NCBI RefSeq assembly: GCF_042477335.2
Contig: NC_091255.1
Location: 26,080,501-26,144,500, forward strand
Length of the DNA stretch: 64,000 bases
DNA from: Ovis canadensis
Lineage: Eukaryota; Chordata; Mammalia; Artiodactyla; Bovidae
Direction: 5' to 3'
A program made the position numbers and the translations under genes. Of this stretch, positions 32,266 through 43,249 are shown one piece after another. Under the pieces are notes generated by a model. That model was given only the letters and a program-made list of their open reading frames with translations. It had not been told where the DNA came from and searched no databases. Numbering within the stretch: position 1 is the stretch's first letter; each line of letters opens with the position of its first letter.

Positions 32266-34405
32266 TCTACCTTTTAATTATTGAAGTATAGCTAATTTAC
32301 AATGTTATGTTAGTTTCAAGTGAACAGCAAAGTGATTCAGTTACATATGTGTGTATATTATTTTTCAGATTATTTTCCATCATAGTTTACTATAAGATAT
32401 TGAATATAGCTCCCTGTGCTATATAGGAGGTCCTTGTTGTTTATTTAACTTACGTATAGTAGTGTGTATATACTAATCTTCTAATTTTTCTCTCTCCCTC
32501 CCCTCTGTCCCCTTTGGGAACCATAAAAGTTTGTTTTCTGTGTCTGTATGTCAATTTCTGTTTTGTAAATAAGATTTTAAACTTTGTACCAAGTTTTGGA
32601 TGACATACACGAGTGAGATATTTGTCTTTCTCTGACTGACTTCACTCAGTATGCTAATCTCTACATCCATCCATATTGCTGCAAGTGGCGTTACTCCATT
32701 CTTTTTTATGGCTAATATTCCATGGTGTATATATACCACATCTTATTTATCCATTCATCTGGCAATGGAAATTCAGTTTGCCTCCGTGTGAACAGTGCTG
32801 CAGTGAACTGAGGCACATGTATGTTTTTTAATTATGGTGTTTTCCAGATATATGTCCAGGAGTGGGATGATGCTATAAAATTCCTAGAGGAAAACATAGG
32901 CAGAACACTCTTGGACCTAAACTGTAGCAGTATCTTTTAGGATCTGTCTCCCAATGGAAATAAAAACAAAAATAAACAAATGGGACCTAATTAAACCTGA
33001 AAGCTTTTGCTTTCAGGAAAACCAAAGGAAACCATAGACAAAAAGGAAAGACAGCCTATAGAAAGGGGGAAAATATCTGCAAACAATGCTACTGAAAAGG
33101 GATTAATTTCAAAAATATACAAACAGCTCATAGAGCTTAATATCAAAATAAACAACCCAATCAAAAATGGGCAGAAGACCTCAATAGACATTTCTTCAAA
33201 GAAGACATACAGATGGCCAAAAGGCACATGAAAAGATGTTCAGTGTTGCTAATTTTTAGAGAAATGCAAATCAAAACTACAATGAGGTATCCCTTCACAC
33301 CAGTCAGAATAGCCATCTTCAAAAAATCTACAAATATTAAATGCTGGAGAGGGTGTGGAGAAAAAGAAACCCTCCTACACTCTTGGTGGGACTGTAAATT
33401 GGTATAGCTGCTATAAAGGACAGTAGAGGTTCCTTTAAGAACCAAAGAGTTACCCTATGACCCTAAAATCCCACTCCTAGGCATATGTTAGGAGTTTTAT
33501 AGTATCTGGTGCTACATTTACGTCTTTAATTCATTTTGAGTTTATTTTCGTATATAAGTGTTGTGTTCTAATTTCATTCTTTTACTGTCCAGTTTTTCCA
33601 GCGCTTATCAGAGAGACTGTCTCTTCTCCATTGTATCCTTACCTCCTTTGTCATGGATTAATTGACCATAAGTGTGTGGGTCTGTTTCTGGGCTTTCTCT
33701 CCTGCTCCACTGATCTATATGCATGTTTTTATGCCAGTGCCACGTTGTTTTGATTACTGTAGCTTTGTAGTATAGTCTGAGGTCAAGGAAGGCGATTCCT
33801 CCAGCTCCATTCTTCTTTCTCAGGATCGTTTTGGTTTTTCGGGGGGGGTTGTGTTTCCATATGTATTTTCAAAAAAAATTTTTTTGGGTGCTCAGTTGCT
33901 CAGTTGTGTCCAACTGTGCAACCCCATGGACTGTAGCCCACCAGGTTCCTCTGTCCATGGGACTTTCCAGGCAAGAATACTAGAGTGAGTTGCCATTCCC
34001 TCCTCCAAGGAATCTTCCCGGCCCGGGGACTGAACCCACATCTCCCGCACTGCAGGTGAATTCTTTACTGCTGAGCCACAGGGAAACCCAAATTTTAAAA
34101 ATCCTTGTTCCAGTTCTGTGAAAAATGCCATTGGTAATTTGACTGGGGTTGCACTGAGTGTGTAGATTGCCTTGGGCAGTATGGTCATTCTTCTGTAATT
34201 GCCGTGGCTAGGACTTTCAAAACCATGTTGAATAAGTGTCCAGAGTGGACACCTGTTCCTGATCTTAGAGAATGTGCTTTCAGCTTTTCACCACTGAGCA
34301 TGATGTTAGTTGTGGGTTTGCCATATATGTGGCCTTTATTATATTGAAGTGTGTTCTCTCTGTGCCCACTATCTGAAGAGGTTTTTTTTTATCATAAATG
34401 GATGA
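32266..34405 (-). mobile_element. Ruminant L1 fragment with internal inversion and SINE insertion
   Basis: The 3' part (32266-32872) and 5' part (33488-34405) both read on the minus strand ('caatgttatgttagtttcaa', 'tgctgcagtgaactgaggca'; 'tttaattcattttgagttta', 'gaaaaatgccattggtaatt'). Between them 32873-33487 reads on the plus strand as the intervening L1 sequence ('cctagaggaaaacataggca' to 'ccactcctaggcatat'). A Bov-tA (33888-34092) also interrupts the 5' part. Frames are broken throughout. Confidence 0.75.
33888..34092 (-). repeat. Bov-tA SINE nested in L1
   Basis: Reversed: 'gctcagttgtgtccaactgt', 'tccaggcaagaatactagag', 'actgaacccacatctcccgc', 'tgctgagccacagggaaacc'. Confidence 0.85.
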
Positions 34406-34545
34406 ATTATACCCAAAGTTTATTCTGCATTACTGTAAATAATGCTGCTATAAACATTCCTGTACAAGTTTTTGTTTGAACACCTGTTTTCACTTCTTTG
34501 GGGTATATATCCAGAAGTGGAATTGCTGGGTCGTGTGGTAATTCT
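34406..34545 (-). repeat. L1 fragment of older type
   Basis: 'aataatgctgctataaacat', 'tcctgtacaagtttttgttt' and 'agaagtggaattgctgggtc' match the reverse of an L1 ORF2/3'UTR junction of an older subfamily. Confidence 0.6.
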
Positions 34546-36137
34546 GTACTTTGTTGTCTGTTGATGGGAGTGTGGATGGCATCAGCCAGGGGTTGCTTAG
34601 CTGCCTAGCTCTTCAGACCAGAAAGCCGGTTCTTCTTCCTGCCCTCAACACATGTAACTACTCAACCCCCTCTCTTCTGCCCAAACCCCACAGCAGCCCT
34701 ACAAAGATAGGCAGGGACTCAGGGCATCTCCAGCGGCAAGCAGGGCTGCGGTGCTTGGTCCGGAGGGTCCAAGGATCCCTCACCAAGACCACAGGCACAG
34801 CACCCTGGCTCCCGCAGGAATGAAGAGGTGCCCGAGTCACTGCCTCCAATGGACTCTGCTATTTTTATGCCCAAGCCTGGTCAAAAATAGCCATCTAAGC
34901 CAAGGTTTTAGCTGCAGCGGATGAGACATTAAGCAGCAGATACCTAATGCCCATGAGAGAGAACAATGGGTCTCTTCCTGTGTCCATTTTCTGCTTCAAC
35001 AACACATCGAACAAGAGAGCTGGTAGGAAACAGCCATGTGGAAAGCCCCTAAGGACAAGGCCACAGCTGCCCACTCAGTGCTCCGGCAAAGGCCAGCCTG
35101 GTGTTTCGGACACTCAGGCTGAGCACACCACTGCCCACGGGTGCTCTTCCTATGGAGTAAAGGCTCTGAGAGATGGTGTCACCCAGGCCAGGCAGCGCCT
35201 GGAAAGCGCCTCCCTCTCCCCTGGGCCAGCCTCGGCCTGGCCTCCCATCCGGGTGGACCCTTGGCATCCCCTGTCCAATGCCAGGAGCAGCCGCCGCCCA
35301 GGGAGCCCAGCCTGACCGCACCCAAGAGCGCCCTGGGGGAATCGAAGGCAGTCCCGGCACAGGGAGCCAGGCCGGCCCGTCCAGACCTCCTGGCGCTGAG
35401 AAAGCCAGCGAGGCACAAGGCACAGGGTGAGACCAGACTGGCCGCCAGGTCTCCCAGCTCTGACGCGGGCGGCATCTGAAGTGCACTTGGTGCGTCTCAA
35501 GGCACCGGAGGACGGGCACTGCTTCTACCTAGCAGGCGCACAGCCTCCCCGCCCGGCACCCCGGCTGGGCACCACGCACAAACTGCCAGCCGTATGGGTA
35601 GAAGCACTGCTCACCCTCCCTGCCACATTGCCAACCACAGAGCCACCCCATGTGGGGGCAGCACTCCCAACCCCAGGGCCACTGGCATCAGGCTGGTTCT
35701 CACAGCTGGACCCATGACAGGCAGGGCCGAGCCAGGACTCACGGAAGGCATTTCTCTTGTCAGGGACCATGGGTAAGGAAGAGCCTCCATTTACCCCTGG
35801 ACGCAGCACCCCTGGGGCTCTCTCTTGCCATCAGAGAAAGCTGATGATCACATCAGAGCCCTTGCCGCCACATCCCCCAGATGACATCTAAAGCCCGGGC
35901 CCTGGTCCTTGGCCTCAGGCCCGAGGATGGTGGCCGCGGCTCCGCTGCAGCTCCGTGCTCTGTCCTGCCCCACATGTAGGTTCTCGGGAGCTGGGCCCTG
36001 GCTCGCCTATGACTTTGGTTTGGGCCTATAGCCAAGCACCATCTCTCCCATCCTCACCCTCTCTGTGCCCAGCCCGGGGGACTCCCCCCAACCCCTTGCC
36101 GCCTGCTAACTGCCCGTCTTCTTCTTGGTTCTTCCAG
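34546..36137. other. MYO1D: End of MYO1D last intron
   Basis: GC-rich, repeat-poor DNA leading to the terminal exon. Frames of 80-156 codons on both strands (35049-35519 minus, 34947-35315 plus) overlap and look like chance frames in GC-rich sequence. The last bases, 'cttcttggttcttccag', form the splice acceptor. Confidence 0.6.
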
Positions 36138-36294
36138 TGAGAAGCGCCACCTTCAAGTCAACGTCACCAACCCCGTCCAGTGCAGCCTGCACGGGAAGAA
36201 GTGCACGGTCTCCGTGGAGACACGGCTCAACCAGCCGCAGCCTGACTTCACCAAGAATCGCTCGGGCTTCATCCTCAGCGTGCCTGGCAATTGA
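36138..36294 (+). CDS. MYO1D: Unconventional myosin-Id, terminal coding exon
   Basis: The exon follows a pyrimidine tract and CAG (acceptor AG at 36136-36137). One base completes a split codon, then 51 codons starting [20 protein letters not shown] and ending GFILSVPGN reach a TGA at 36292-36294. This is the C-terminus of myosin-Id, the end of the TH1 (membrane/lipid-binding tail) domain of a short-tailed class I myosin. In vertebrates Myo1D is a plus-end actin motor linked to endosome traffic, planar polarity and left-right asymmetry. The motor, IQ motifs and most of the tail lie left of the window. The reading frame, not the longest open frame here, is chosen because it gives the recognisable family sequence and a natural stop. 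Confidence 0.93.
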
Positions 36295-38215
36295 GGCGCA
36301 GGGAGATGGGGGCTGCCCGCCCAGCCGCCGCTAGACGCCCGCTCACCAGGGTCCAGGCTGGGAGGGGCCCCCTGCCTCCCCTGCGGCTCCTCCCCGAGGT
36401 CCAGCCCGGCTTCTGCCTTTGATCTCTGTCTTCCTCTATCCCGACTGTCCACGGCCCCCTCAACAAATCAAAGACCCTGTGTCCTGCCCAGCCTGCAGCA
36501 GCCCCTCCAGAACAGCTCCCCTCTGGTCAGTGAGGGCCACCCCCATGCCAGGTCAGATCGGCCTGCCTGGCCCTGTGACTGGCGACTGACCCTGCCCGGG
36601 GAGGGCTTGGGGGGGGCCTGCATGTCGTTTCCAACCAAAGCCAAGCCTCTGGATTTGGGAGCGGCTATGGGGAGGTAGCCCTGCCCTCTCTGGGCCCAGC
36701 TGCCCCCTCCTCCCCAAGGGGATGGCAACCCCACGCCCTGGTTCAGGGAGCTTCTCAGAGCTCCCCGTGGACCCCCTTTCCCCAGCAGCCCGCCAAGACC
36801 ACCAGGTGAGCAGGTTCACCTGGAGAGCCAGCCCCTCAACCCAGGAGCCCCTGGCCAAAGGAACCACCTTGCCCAGTGGGCAGTCTGTCCCGCTCGGAGC
36901 CAGCCCCCAGCCCCCTGACCCTCTGCCCAGAGAGCATGGGTCGGGGAATGCTCCAAGAATCGTCTTACTTAGCCACGCAGCCTAGGCCGTGACTGTCTTA
37001 CACTTATTTCTGCAGTCAGGAGCAGGGTCACTAACCAGATGCCATGTCTGCTGTGCCACACTGGTGTTAGGAACACTCATAAAATGAAATAAAAGGGGAG
37101 CACTAGGGGGTCTGGAAGTTTTCCCCCTCCAACGCCTCTGCCTCACACTCACGTGGAGAACCAGGCTGGGGGCGGGCAGGTCGGGGCCCGCAGGAACCTG
37201 GGGAAGGGGAGCGATAGGAAAGAGAGCGGGGGTCCTGGCGCTGCAGGCCAGGCCAGGATGCCCACCCAGGCCAGGAGAGCGGCCACCCTGCCAGTCCCTG
37301 CCCTGCAGAGTGTACCTGTGCTCCAGACGCCCCGGGACCATGCTGCACTCCCCTGGGCAGCCCGGGCCTCCCAGCCTGGACCCTTCAAGAGAGTCCAGAC
37401 TCAGGCACCCCATGTGGTTAAGGGGGCGCTGAGAGTGGGCCCACGCCCCAGGCGGAGCCAGGCAGGGTGTCCGAGAAGGACATCCTGGCTTTTCTTCACT
37501 GTTTCACCCCTGGGGCTCCCCCCAACGCCCCCCTCCACGCTCCTCCCCACCCCCACCCCATCACCCCAGCCCCGCCCGGCACACCCAGGGCCTGCCACCG
37601 CCCCCCGGGCTCTGAGCACATGCACACCCCATACCATCCACAGCACAAGAGCCCTGCTGCCATCCTGGTCTCCGAAACCCAATCTCATCCTCCAAGCCTG
37701 GTCAGCGACCCGCACAGGGCCCCATTCAGCAACACCCACAGCTTTGCCAACTACCTTGACGCTGTCGGTCCTCCTTAACTGGAACGTCGCCTCTCCTTTC
37801 CACTTACTGCCCCAAACTTGTTGCTTTACTAGATACATGCAAACGTTATGTTTTAGACACACCAAAATAGAACATGCCAAACGAGTGCCTTTCGGAGGCT
37901 GGAGAGGAGGGGGGTTCCGGAGTCCCACCTCCCCACTTTGGGTGTGGCCTCTGGCCCTTGAGTGCGGCGCCTCCCGGCTGAGGGCCGGCATACTGGCGCC
38001 ATCCACAAGCACTTTTTCATGATGTCCTGCAAGAAGTCAGCGTGTGTGGCCTCTGAGGGAAAGAATTTCGGGCGTGATCACGGCACCGAAGGCAAAGCAG
38101 GGGGGACACAGTGATTGTAATGCAATGAAGTGTTTTCTCGTGATTTAGTTAAATGTGGTTTTATGGTTTGGTGCGTATATTCCTATTTTCCAATAAATTA
38201 ACTTTATTTCTAAAG
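36295..38215 (+). other. MYO1D: MYO1D 3'UTR
   Basis: From the TGA the sequence runs as one GC-rich block and becomes AT-rich near 38.1 kb, where AATAAA signals appear. The length of about 1.9 kb is reasonable for this gene. The 289-codon frame inside it (37153-38022) is proline-rich, has no domain, and overlaps a 203-codon frame on the other strand, so it is not called. Confidence 0.65.
37088..37093 (+). terminator. MYO1D: Proximal polyadenylation signal candidate
   Basis: AATAAA about 0.8 kb after the stop codon, in an A-rich patch. It would give a short 3'UTR isoform if used. Confidence 0.35.
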
Positions 38216-38243
38216 CATATTTTGATTTATCAAGAGCAATAAA
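38192..38243 (+). terminator. MYO1D: Distal polyadenylation signals of MYO1D
   Basis: AATAAA at 38192-38197 and again at 38238-38243, in the AT-rich end of the 3'UTR with T-rich sequence around. One of them is the likely main cleavage signal. Confidence 0.6.
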
Positions 38244-38259
38244 GCATTAAATCTTACTC

Positions 38260-39440
38260 TTAAAGGTATCCTGCTTATTGAGTTGAAAGCTATCTAAAAC
38301 AGTGAAATTTGGGCATGTAGAAAGTCAGTTGTTATCCTGAAGGCTGAAAAGAGCATTAAGCACAAGTAAGGTAAAAATGGAGGATAGTTGGCCTGGGGCT
38401 TTTGATGAAAAATATTAAATAGACAGCTGTGGGGAGGAGGAGCCAGGAGGGGGCCAGGTGGTGGTGTCAACCACTATTTTGAGGCCTGCACACTGAAAGC
38501 GCATTGCTTTCACCTTTACTGCAATCAAAGCGCGCAAAAGCGCAAAGAATAAAGGCAAGGCCTGGAGGCCCAGGGCTGCAGCTCAGGGATAGGCCTGAGT
38601 GCACCACGGCTGGCTGGTCAGCCCCTCCCTGGGCCCTCTGTTTGGAATGGGTGAGCTGCCGGCAAGCAAGGCCCTGCAGGGGGATGGGGCAACCCCAGCA
38701 CAAGTGGGGTGCTGCAGTCAGAGGATGCTCCCGACCCCCAGTCACTGGCTGGAGCACGCAATGACGGCTTCTGACTCAGAAGACAAAGAAGGCACCCCGA
38801 TCGAAAGGCTGCCAGCTTCAAAGGCACAACCTGAACAGGTGCCCCCAAGGCCCGGGGCAGCTCCAGCCCGCCGGGCGCAGAGCCCGGGGAGGACTGAGGC
38901 CAAGACACCAGGTCTCCAAGGCCCAGGCTGGTGGCAAGAGTGAGCACAGACCGATGGCAATACAACCTGTAGGGGGCTCCAGCCTTGCCACAACTAAGGG
39001 CTGGGGAGGCTGCTTATCTGCGAGCTGGAGTTTCCTCCTTTGGAAACCTGCACAGAGCTAGGCTGGCGGGGCTGAACCACAGAGACCCAGCCCGCTCCTG
39101 CTGGCCGGGGAACCTCGGGGCAGTGGCCTCAAGCAGAGCCCAGACCAGCACACTTGGGGGCCCAGCCCTTAACCAGGCCAGGCCTGGGCCTGACCCTCCC
39201 TGGTCGGAGGACCTGGGCCTTGAGAGACCAACTCCTGCCCTGGCCACGCCGAGAAACCCAAGTTGACTTCACCTGGGCTTCTTTCTAATCACCTTAACCG
39301 TGAACACAATTGTTAAGCCTTCTCCCCTAACCCTGCCCTCCTCCCCTCCCCCACACCACAATCCAATTATGTTCTGAGCACAAGAATCCTTTATAAACAT
39401 GAGCCCCCAGCCTGCTCTTGAAGGATGTGTCACAAAAAAA
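38260..39440. other. Intergenic gap between convergent MYO1D and CDK5R1
   Basis: About 1.2 kb, GC-rich in the middle (38550-39250). Overlapping frames of 77-115 codons on both strands show no family resemblance. No repeat is recognised. Confidence 0.5.
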
Positions 39441-39471
39441 AAACGGTCTGTGTAATGGATGGTCAGTGCAT

Positions 39472-39477
39472 TTTATT
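39472..39477 (-). terminator. CDK5R1: CDK5R1 polyadenylation signal
   Basis: The minus strand reads AATAAA here. About 30 bases downstream (39431-39443) the minus strand is T-rich and followed by GTG, a plausible downstream element. Position fits a 2.7 kb 3'UTR. Confidence 0.65.
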
Positions 39478-40078
39478 TAATCAGCACAGTACAAAAATAA
39501 ATAAAAATAAGGGGAGGGGAATTAAATTACAGCCAAACTGAGCTTCATGACCTTGTCAGATTATAAACCACACATACTTACAAACACACTACGCATACAT
39601 ACAAAAATGAGACAAATATAAATTAATATTAACAATACCCACAGTTTGGTCAAAGAATAGCTACGGAAGAAATTGCACTAAAAAACCAACATACATCGCA
39701 CGTGTGTAATTAGCAGTTTCAAATATACAGCTAAGAATAGTTCCAAGTGGAAAAAAAATGGCACATTTCCTTTTCATTGCAAGTTTAACAACTGCTAGAA
39801 CAAAACTAAGTTCTAATAACTGCATGGAAAGAATATATCAACCCTTCAGGTTTTACAAGAAAAGAGAAAAACCAAATCCTGAACTATTATTCCTGTGACT
39901 TGTTCTGTGCACGGGTGTAATTTTCACAGCCATCTGTTCTAAGATTATTTTTCTTAAGACACAAAATGCTCCTGGTTTGCATGCACAATATCACTGTAAA
40001 AGCAACAATTAAAGAATAAAGGGTGGGGGTTTTTTTGTAGTTTTTTCCTTTTTCAATTGTTCTAAAAGTAGTCTTCAT

Positions 40079-40086
40079 AGCAGCAT
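40079..40086 (-). promoter_or_regulatory. CDK5R1: Candidate miR-103/107 seed site
   Basis: The transcript strand reads ATGCTGCT, complementary to bases 1-8 of miR-103/107 (AGCAGCAU); it also contains TGCTGCT, the miR-15/16-family seed match. miR-103/107 are reported regulators of CDK5R1. Whether this is the validated site I cannot confirm. Confidence 0.4.
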
Positions 40087-42189
40087 GTCAAATGGGTTCA
40101 TTGCTTGCACACTCAAGTATATCAGATTCTTTACACAATACTGATGACCAGTGCAAGAGGAGACGACCTCGCCAGGCTTCATATGGATGGAACTATAGAG
40201 TTCTTTCTTTAGTCCCCAACCATTCCTGAAATTTGCACCGCCTCCATAAATTAAAAAAATAAATATGGAGAGAGAGAAGGAAACACACAAAACTGGAATC
40301 CCGCAGGTGCACATTCTCGCAGTTTCAGGCCCAGCAAGGCCCACGAAGGAGCAACTCCAGAACCCCGGTCCCGGCTCTTGACACTTGGCCCCCGAACGCC
40401 ACCCCCCACCACCCTTGTGTGCTGCCAGGGACCCCGACGCCCCCACCGGCCGCCTACCTCGGGTCACACACGGCAGCAGGATCCGCACAGACAGGCCGTG
40501 TGACAACTCCCGCGGGGAAGAGGCTCTGCACGCGAGGTCCCCGCCGGCAGCCGCGGGCTCCTTCCAGCCCTGCGGCAGGTAAATCTGGCCGGCAGTCCCG
40601 GGAGCGGCTCGGCATGGGCCTCGGGGCGCAGCTGAGGCCCGTGCTCCCAGCTTGGGGCAGGCCCTCGCTCTCGCGAGCACCACAGGGCCACAGGCTCGAC
40701 GCTGGGCCTATTAAATCGGGACCTGTTTCACAGCTTTCTCTTTTTTATGTGAATTTCAGTAGTGCTTGTGCTGAAACGGCAGCCACCTGGAAGCTAATCC
40801 TCTGTAAAACGGCCCCCTGCCTCCCTCACCCCCAGCCTCCCCTTCCAGCCCCCCTTGGGGGGTTGAGACTGGAAGAGAGAATTCTCTGTAGGCCTTCACA
40901 TCAGTCTTTGTTCCCCAAAGCCAGAGGGATCGCGGAAGGCTGGTTCCCTTCTCTGGGTCCTCTCCCAAGCCCCCAGCCACCGATCTGGGAGAATCAGAAA
41001 GAAAATTAAGTGACACACCATGGGTTTTTTTTTACAGCCACTGAGGTTGAAGGTGGAGACCCAAACCGGCAGCTGCAAATGACCAGCGGGAGAATCAGCA
41101 GGCAGTCAGGAGCTCGACTCCCGGCTCATAATTGTCTCCAAGATCCAGCTGTCTCCCTGGGCCTTTTGGGACAAGGCTTCGTCTTCAGAAGAGACTCAAC
41201 TGTTTGGAAACAGCTTTAAATCAACAGGGGGTGAGGGGAGGGGTGCATCATTACCACATCACCCTGGCCCCTGCCCCCGCCCCAACCCCTGCAGCTCCGC
41301 AGGCGCAAATGTCATGGGCACTTGCTCAGTCCCAGGCATGGCAGCCCCACCTGCCCGGGAGGCAGGCTGTTGACAATGGGCACCTGCAGCTGCCCTGGCC
41401 TTCGCCACGGGGTGACTAAGCTGCATGATTCAAATGAAAAATTCACCCAAGAAAGGAGTTGTCCCTGGCGTCACCCCACCCCTTGGGAGCCGGGACCCAA
41501 AATGAAAGAACTTAGTCAAACCAGCTCATTAACCAACACTACCAACAGGGCTGGGGGTGGAGGATGAAGGAAGGGAGGTTGGGGGGTGGGGGGCGGTTCC
41601 ATGTCTCCACGAAAGGAAAGCCCTTCTCCCTAAAAAAGAAAAAAGAGCAAACCAGGGTCGTGCATGGCCAAATTAGAGGACATGATCTTCACATCAGGCC
41701 GGCTTCCCCTCAATTGAAGAGGCTGTCCTGGAGCCACGGGCGTTCGGCCTCCTAAGCCCGCGTGCGGTGCAGTCCAGGTGGCCAGCTCCAGGAGCCTCTG
41801 GGAGAACAGACGACCCAGAACAGGAGCCAGCAAAAGGCCTCCAACCAGAAACTCCAGTTCCTCCCTGGGCTGCCTGGCTGTGGGCCGCCTTCCCTGCCTT
41901 GGTCCAGCAAGGGCGCAGGCGGCAGAGGTCAGTCAGTCCTTTCAATTCCCCAGAGTGAGAGGTCGGGGCCAGGGCGGCTCTGAATACATCTTCTGAATGT
42001 TGCACGAGGTTTGGGAGTTCAGAAGCGCCCAGGGTTCTTGGCAGGGCAGAGGAAAACCCCAAGGAGGGGAGGTGGGAAGGGAGAGGCCCTTGGTGGCTTT
42101 GCTAGACACATACTGTACACAAAATCTGATTTAAGAATAAATTTTTAAAAATGAATTGAATCCTTGAGCCATGATGCAGGCTGGCGGGC

Positions 42190-43113
42190 TCACCGGTCCA
42201 GCCCGAGGAGGAGCCGCTTCTTGTCCTCCTGGCCGCTCTCGTTCTTCAGGTCTGAGAACACCTGCGTGAAGTAGTGGGGGTCGGCGTTGATCTGCAGCAT
42301 CTTGGAGCTCATGAGGTTGATGACGGAGAGGCAGCGGTCCCAAAAGGCCTCCTTGCAGCTCTCCACCAGGAAGGGCTTGAGCGGGTAAGAGATCTCGTTG
42401 CCCATGTAGGAGTAGGAGAGATACAGGCAGGTCAGCAGGACTGCCTGGAGCTCGTGGTCGGAACCCACCTCGGAGGAGATGACGTCCCGGCAGAGCATGT
42501 ACAGGAAGACCACGTTGGCCGGCGTGATGAAGCCCTGGTCCTGCCAGCCCTGCAGCAGCAGCGAGCGGTCCACGCTGCGCAGCCAGAGCACAGGGTCCGT
42601 GGGGGACAGGTGCTTCAGGCGGTAGCACCGGCGACAGAGGAACTCGCCCAGGCAGCGCAGCAGCTCGCTGGTGGACGCCTGGACGATGACCCGTTTGGGC
42701 GTCCCTGCGGAGCTGACGGCAGGGTGCGGGGCCTTCTTGACGGACGAGGAGACCCCGGTCTGCGAACCCGAGAGCTGGCTGGCAGGGGGGGCGGGCGGCT
42801 GGGCCGGCGGGGGCTGGGCGAACGTGGACAGGTTGGCGCACGACAGCGACTTCTTCAGGTTCTCATTGTTGAGGTGCGTGATGTTGTTCTGGTAGCTGCT
42901 GTTGGGCTGCACCTTCTTAGAGTTCTTCTTCTTGGCCGACACGGCCACGATCCTCTTCCACGGCAGCACGGAGATGATGGAGTGCCGCTTCAGGTTCTTG
43001 TCCTTGGCGTTCTTGCTGTTCTGCACGGCCGTGTAGTGGCCCACCGTGGCCGCGCCATCCTCAAACAGCGTGGCCTTCCGGTAGCTGGGGGACAGGGACA
43101 GCACCGTGCCCAT
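42190..43113 (-). CDS. CDK5R1: Cyclin-dependent kinase 5 activator 1 (p35)
   Basis: A single uninterrupted frame of 307 codons, the exact length of mammalian p35. p35 binds and activates CDK5 in postmitotic neurons, acting at membranes in neuronal migration, neurite growth and synaptic signalling. The protein starts [13 protein letters not shown]: Gly2 is the N-myristoylation site. A basic N-terminal half is followed by a proline-rich stretch (about 101-111). Calpain cleaves p35 after Phe98; the STF/AQP junction is at codons 42817-42822 and gives p25 (99-307). Thr138 in GTPK (42700-42702) is a known CDK5 site. The C-terminal half (about 145-290) is the cyclin-box-like CDK5-binding fold. The ATG at 43113 is the family start, no upstream in-frame ATG exists, and the whole CDS lies in one exon, as in other mammals. 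Confidence 0.97.
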   Translation of the reverse strand: MGTVLSLSPSYRKATLFEDGAATVGHYTAVQNSKNAKDKNLKRHSIISVLPWKRIVAVSAKKKNSKKVQPNSSYQNNITHLNNENLKKSLSCANLSTFAQPPPAQPPAPPASQLSGSQTGVSSSVKKAPHPAVSSAGTPKRVIVQASTSELLRCLGEFLCRRCYRLKHLSPTDPVLWLRSVDRSLLLQGWQDQGFITPANVVFLYMLCRDVISSEVGSDHELQAVLLTCLYLSYSYMGNEISYPLKPFLVESCKEAFWDRCLSVINLMSSKMLQINADPHYFTQVFSDLKNESGQEDKKRLLLGLDR

Positions 43114-43249
43114 GGTGTCGCTGCGCGCCGGGCGGGGACCCGCGCCCCTGCGCGCCCAGCCTGCCGGCTGGAGGGAAGAAGCTCACCGAGCCCGCGGCGG
43201 CCAGGGGGAGGCGGGGGCGCTCCCGAGGTCGCGTGCCGCCCCTCCGGAT
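43114..43249 (-). other. CDK5R1: CDK5R1 5'UTR, start of coding exon
   Basis: 136 bases between the inferred splice acceptor and the ATG. No ATG occurs in this leader on the transcript strand. GC-rich. A weaker acceptor-like site (pyrimidines then CAG) lies nearer the ATG at about 43171-43183 but the upstream one is stronger. Confidence 0.6.

Larger units (their letters stand above)
1..36137 (+). other. MYO1D: MYO1D last intron (3' part)
   Basis: Everything left of the terminal exon at 36138 is read as the final intron of MYO1D, because that exon begins directly after a pyrimidine-rich tract ending in CAG and no earlier segment resembles a myosin I exon. The intron continues beyond the left edge. 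It is dominated by ruminant SINEs, LINE fragments and older repeats, listed separately. The many open frames in it are short, lack domain signatures and mostly translate repeats. An unannotated non-coding transcript or alternative exon cannot be excluded, especially at the GC-rich island near 13.2-13.8 kb. Confidence 0.8.
39450..42189 (-). other. CDK5R1: CDK5R1 3'UTR
   Basis: About 2.7 kb from the stop codon to the polyadenylation signal, in line with the long 3'UTR known for this gene. The distal kilobase is AT-rich and contains overlapping AUUUA motifs (for example at about 39493-39508 on the minus strand), the class of element read by stability factors. The proximal part is GC-rich. The gene's mRNA is known to be post-transcriptionally controlled. 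No interspersed repeats are seen in it. Confidence 0.75.

Noticed and set aside
32266-34405. Twin-primed (5'-inverted) L1 insertion
   Set aside because: Twin priming would invert the whole 5' part; here sequence on both sides of the inverted segment has the same orientation.
36125-36334. 69-codon plus-strand frame overlapping the MYO1D exon
   Set aside because: Wrong frame; the frame starting at 36139 gives the known myosin-Id C-terminus and a natural stop.
37153-38022. 289-codon plus-strand open frame
   Set aside because: Lies in the GC-rich MYO1D 3'UTR, is proline-rich with no domain, and overlaps a 203-codon frame on the other strand.
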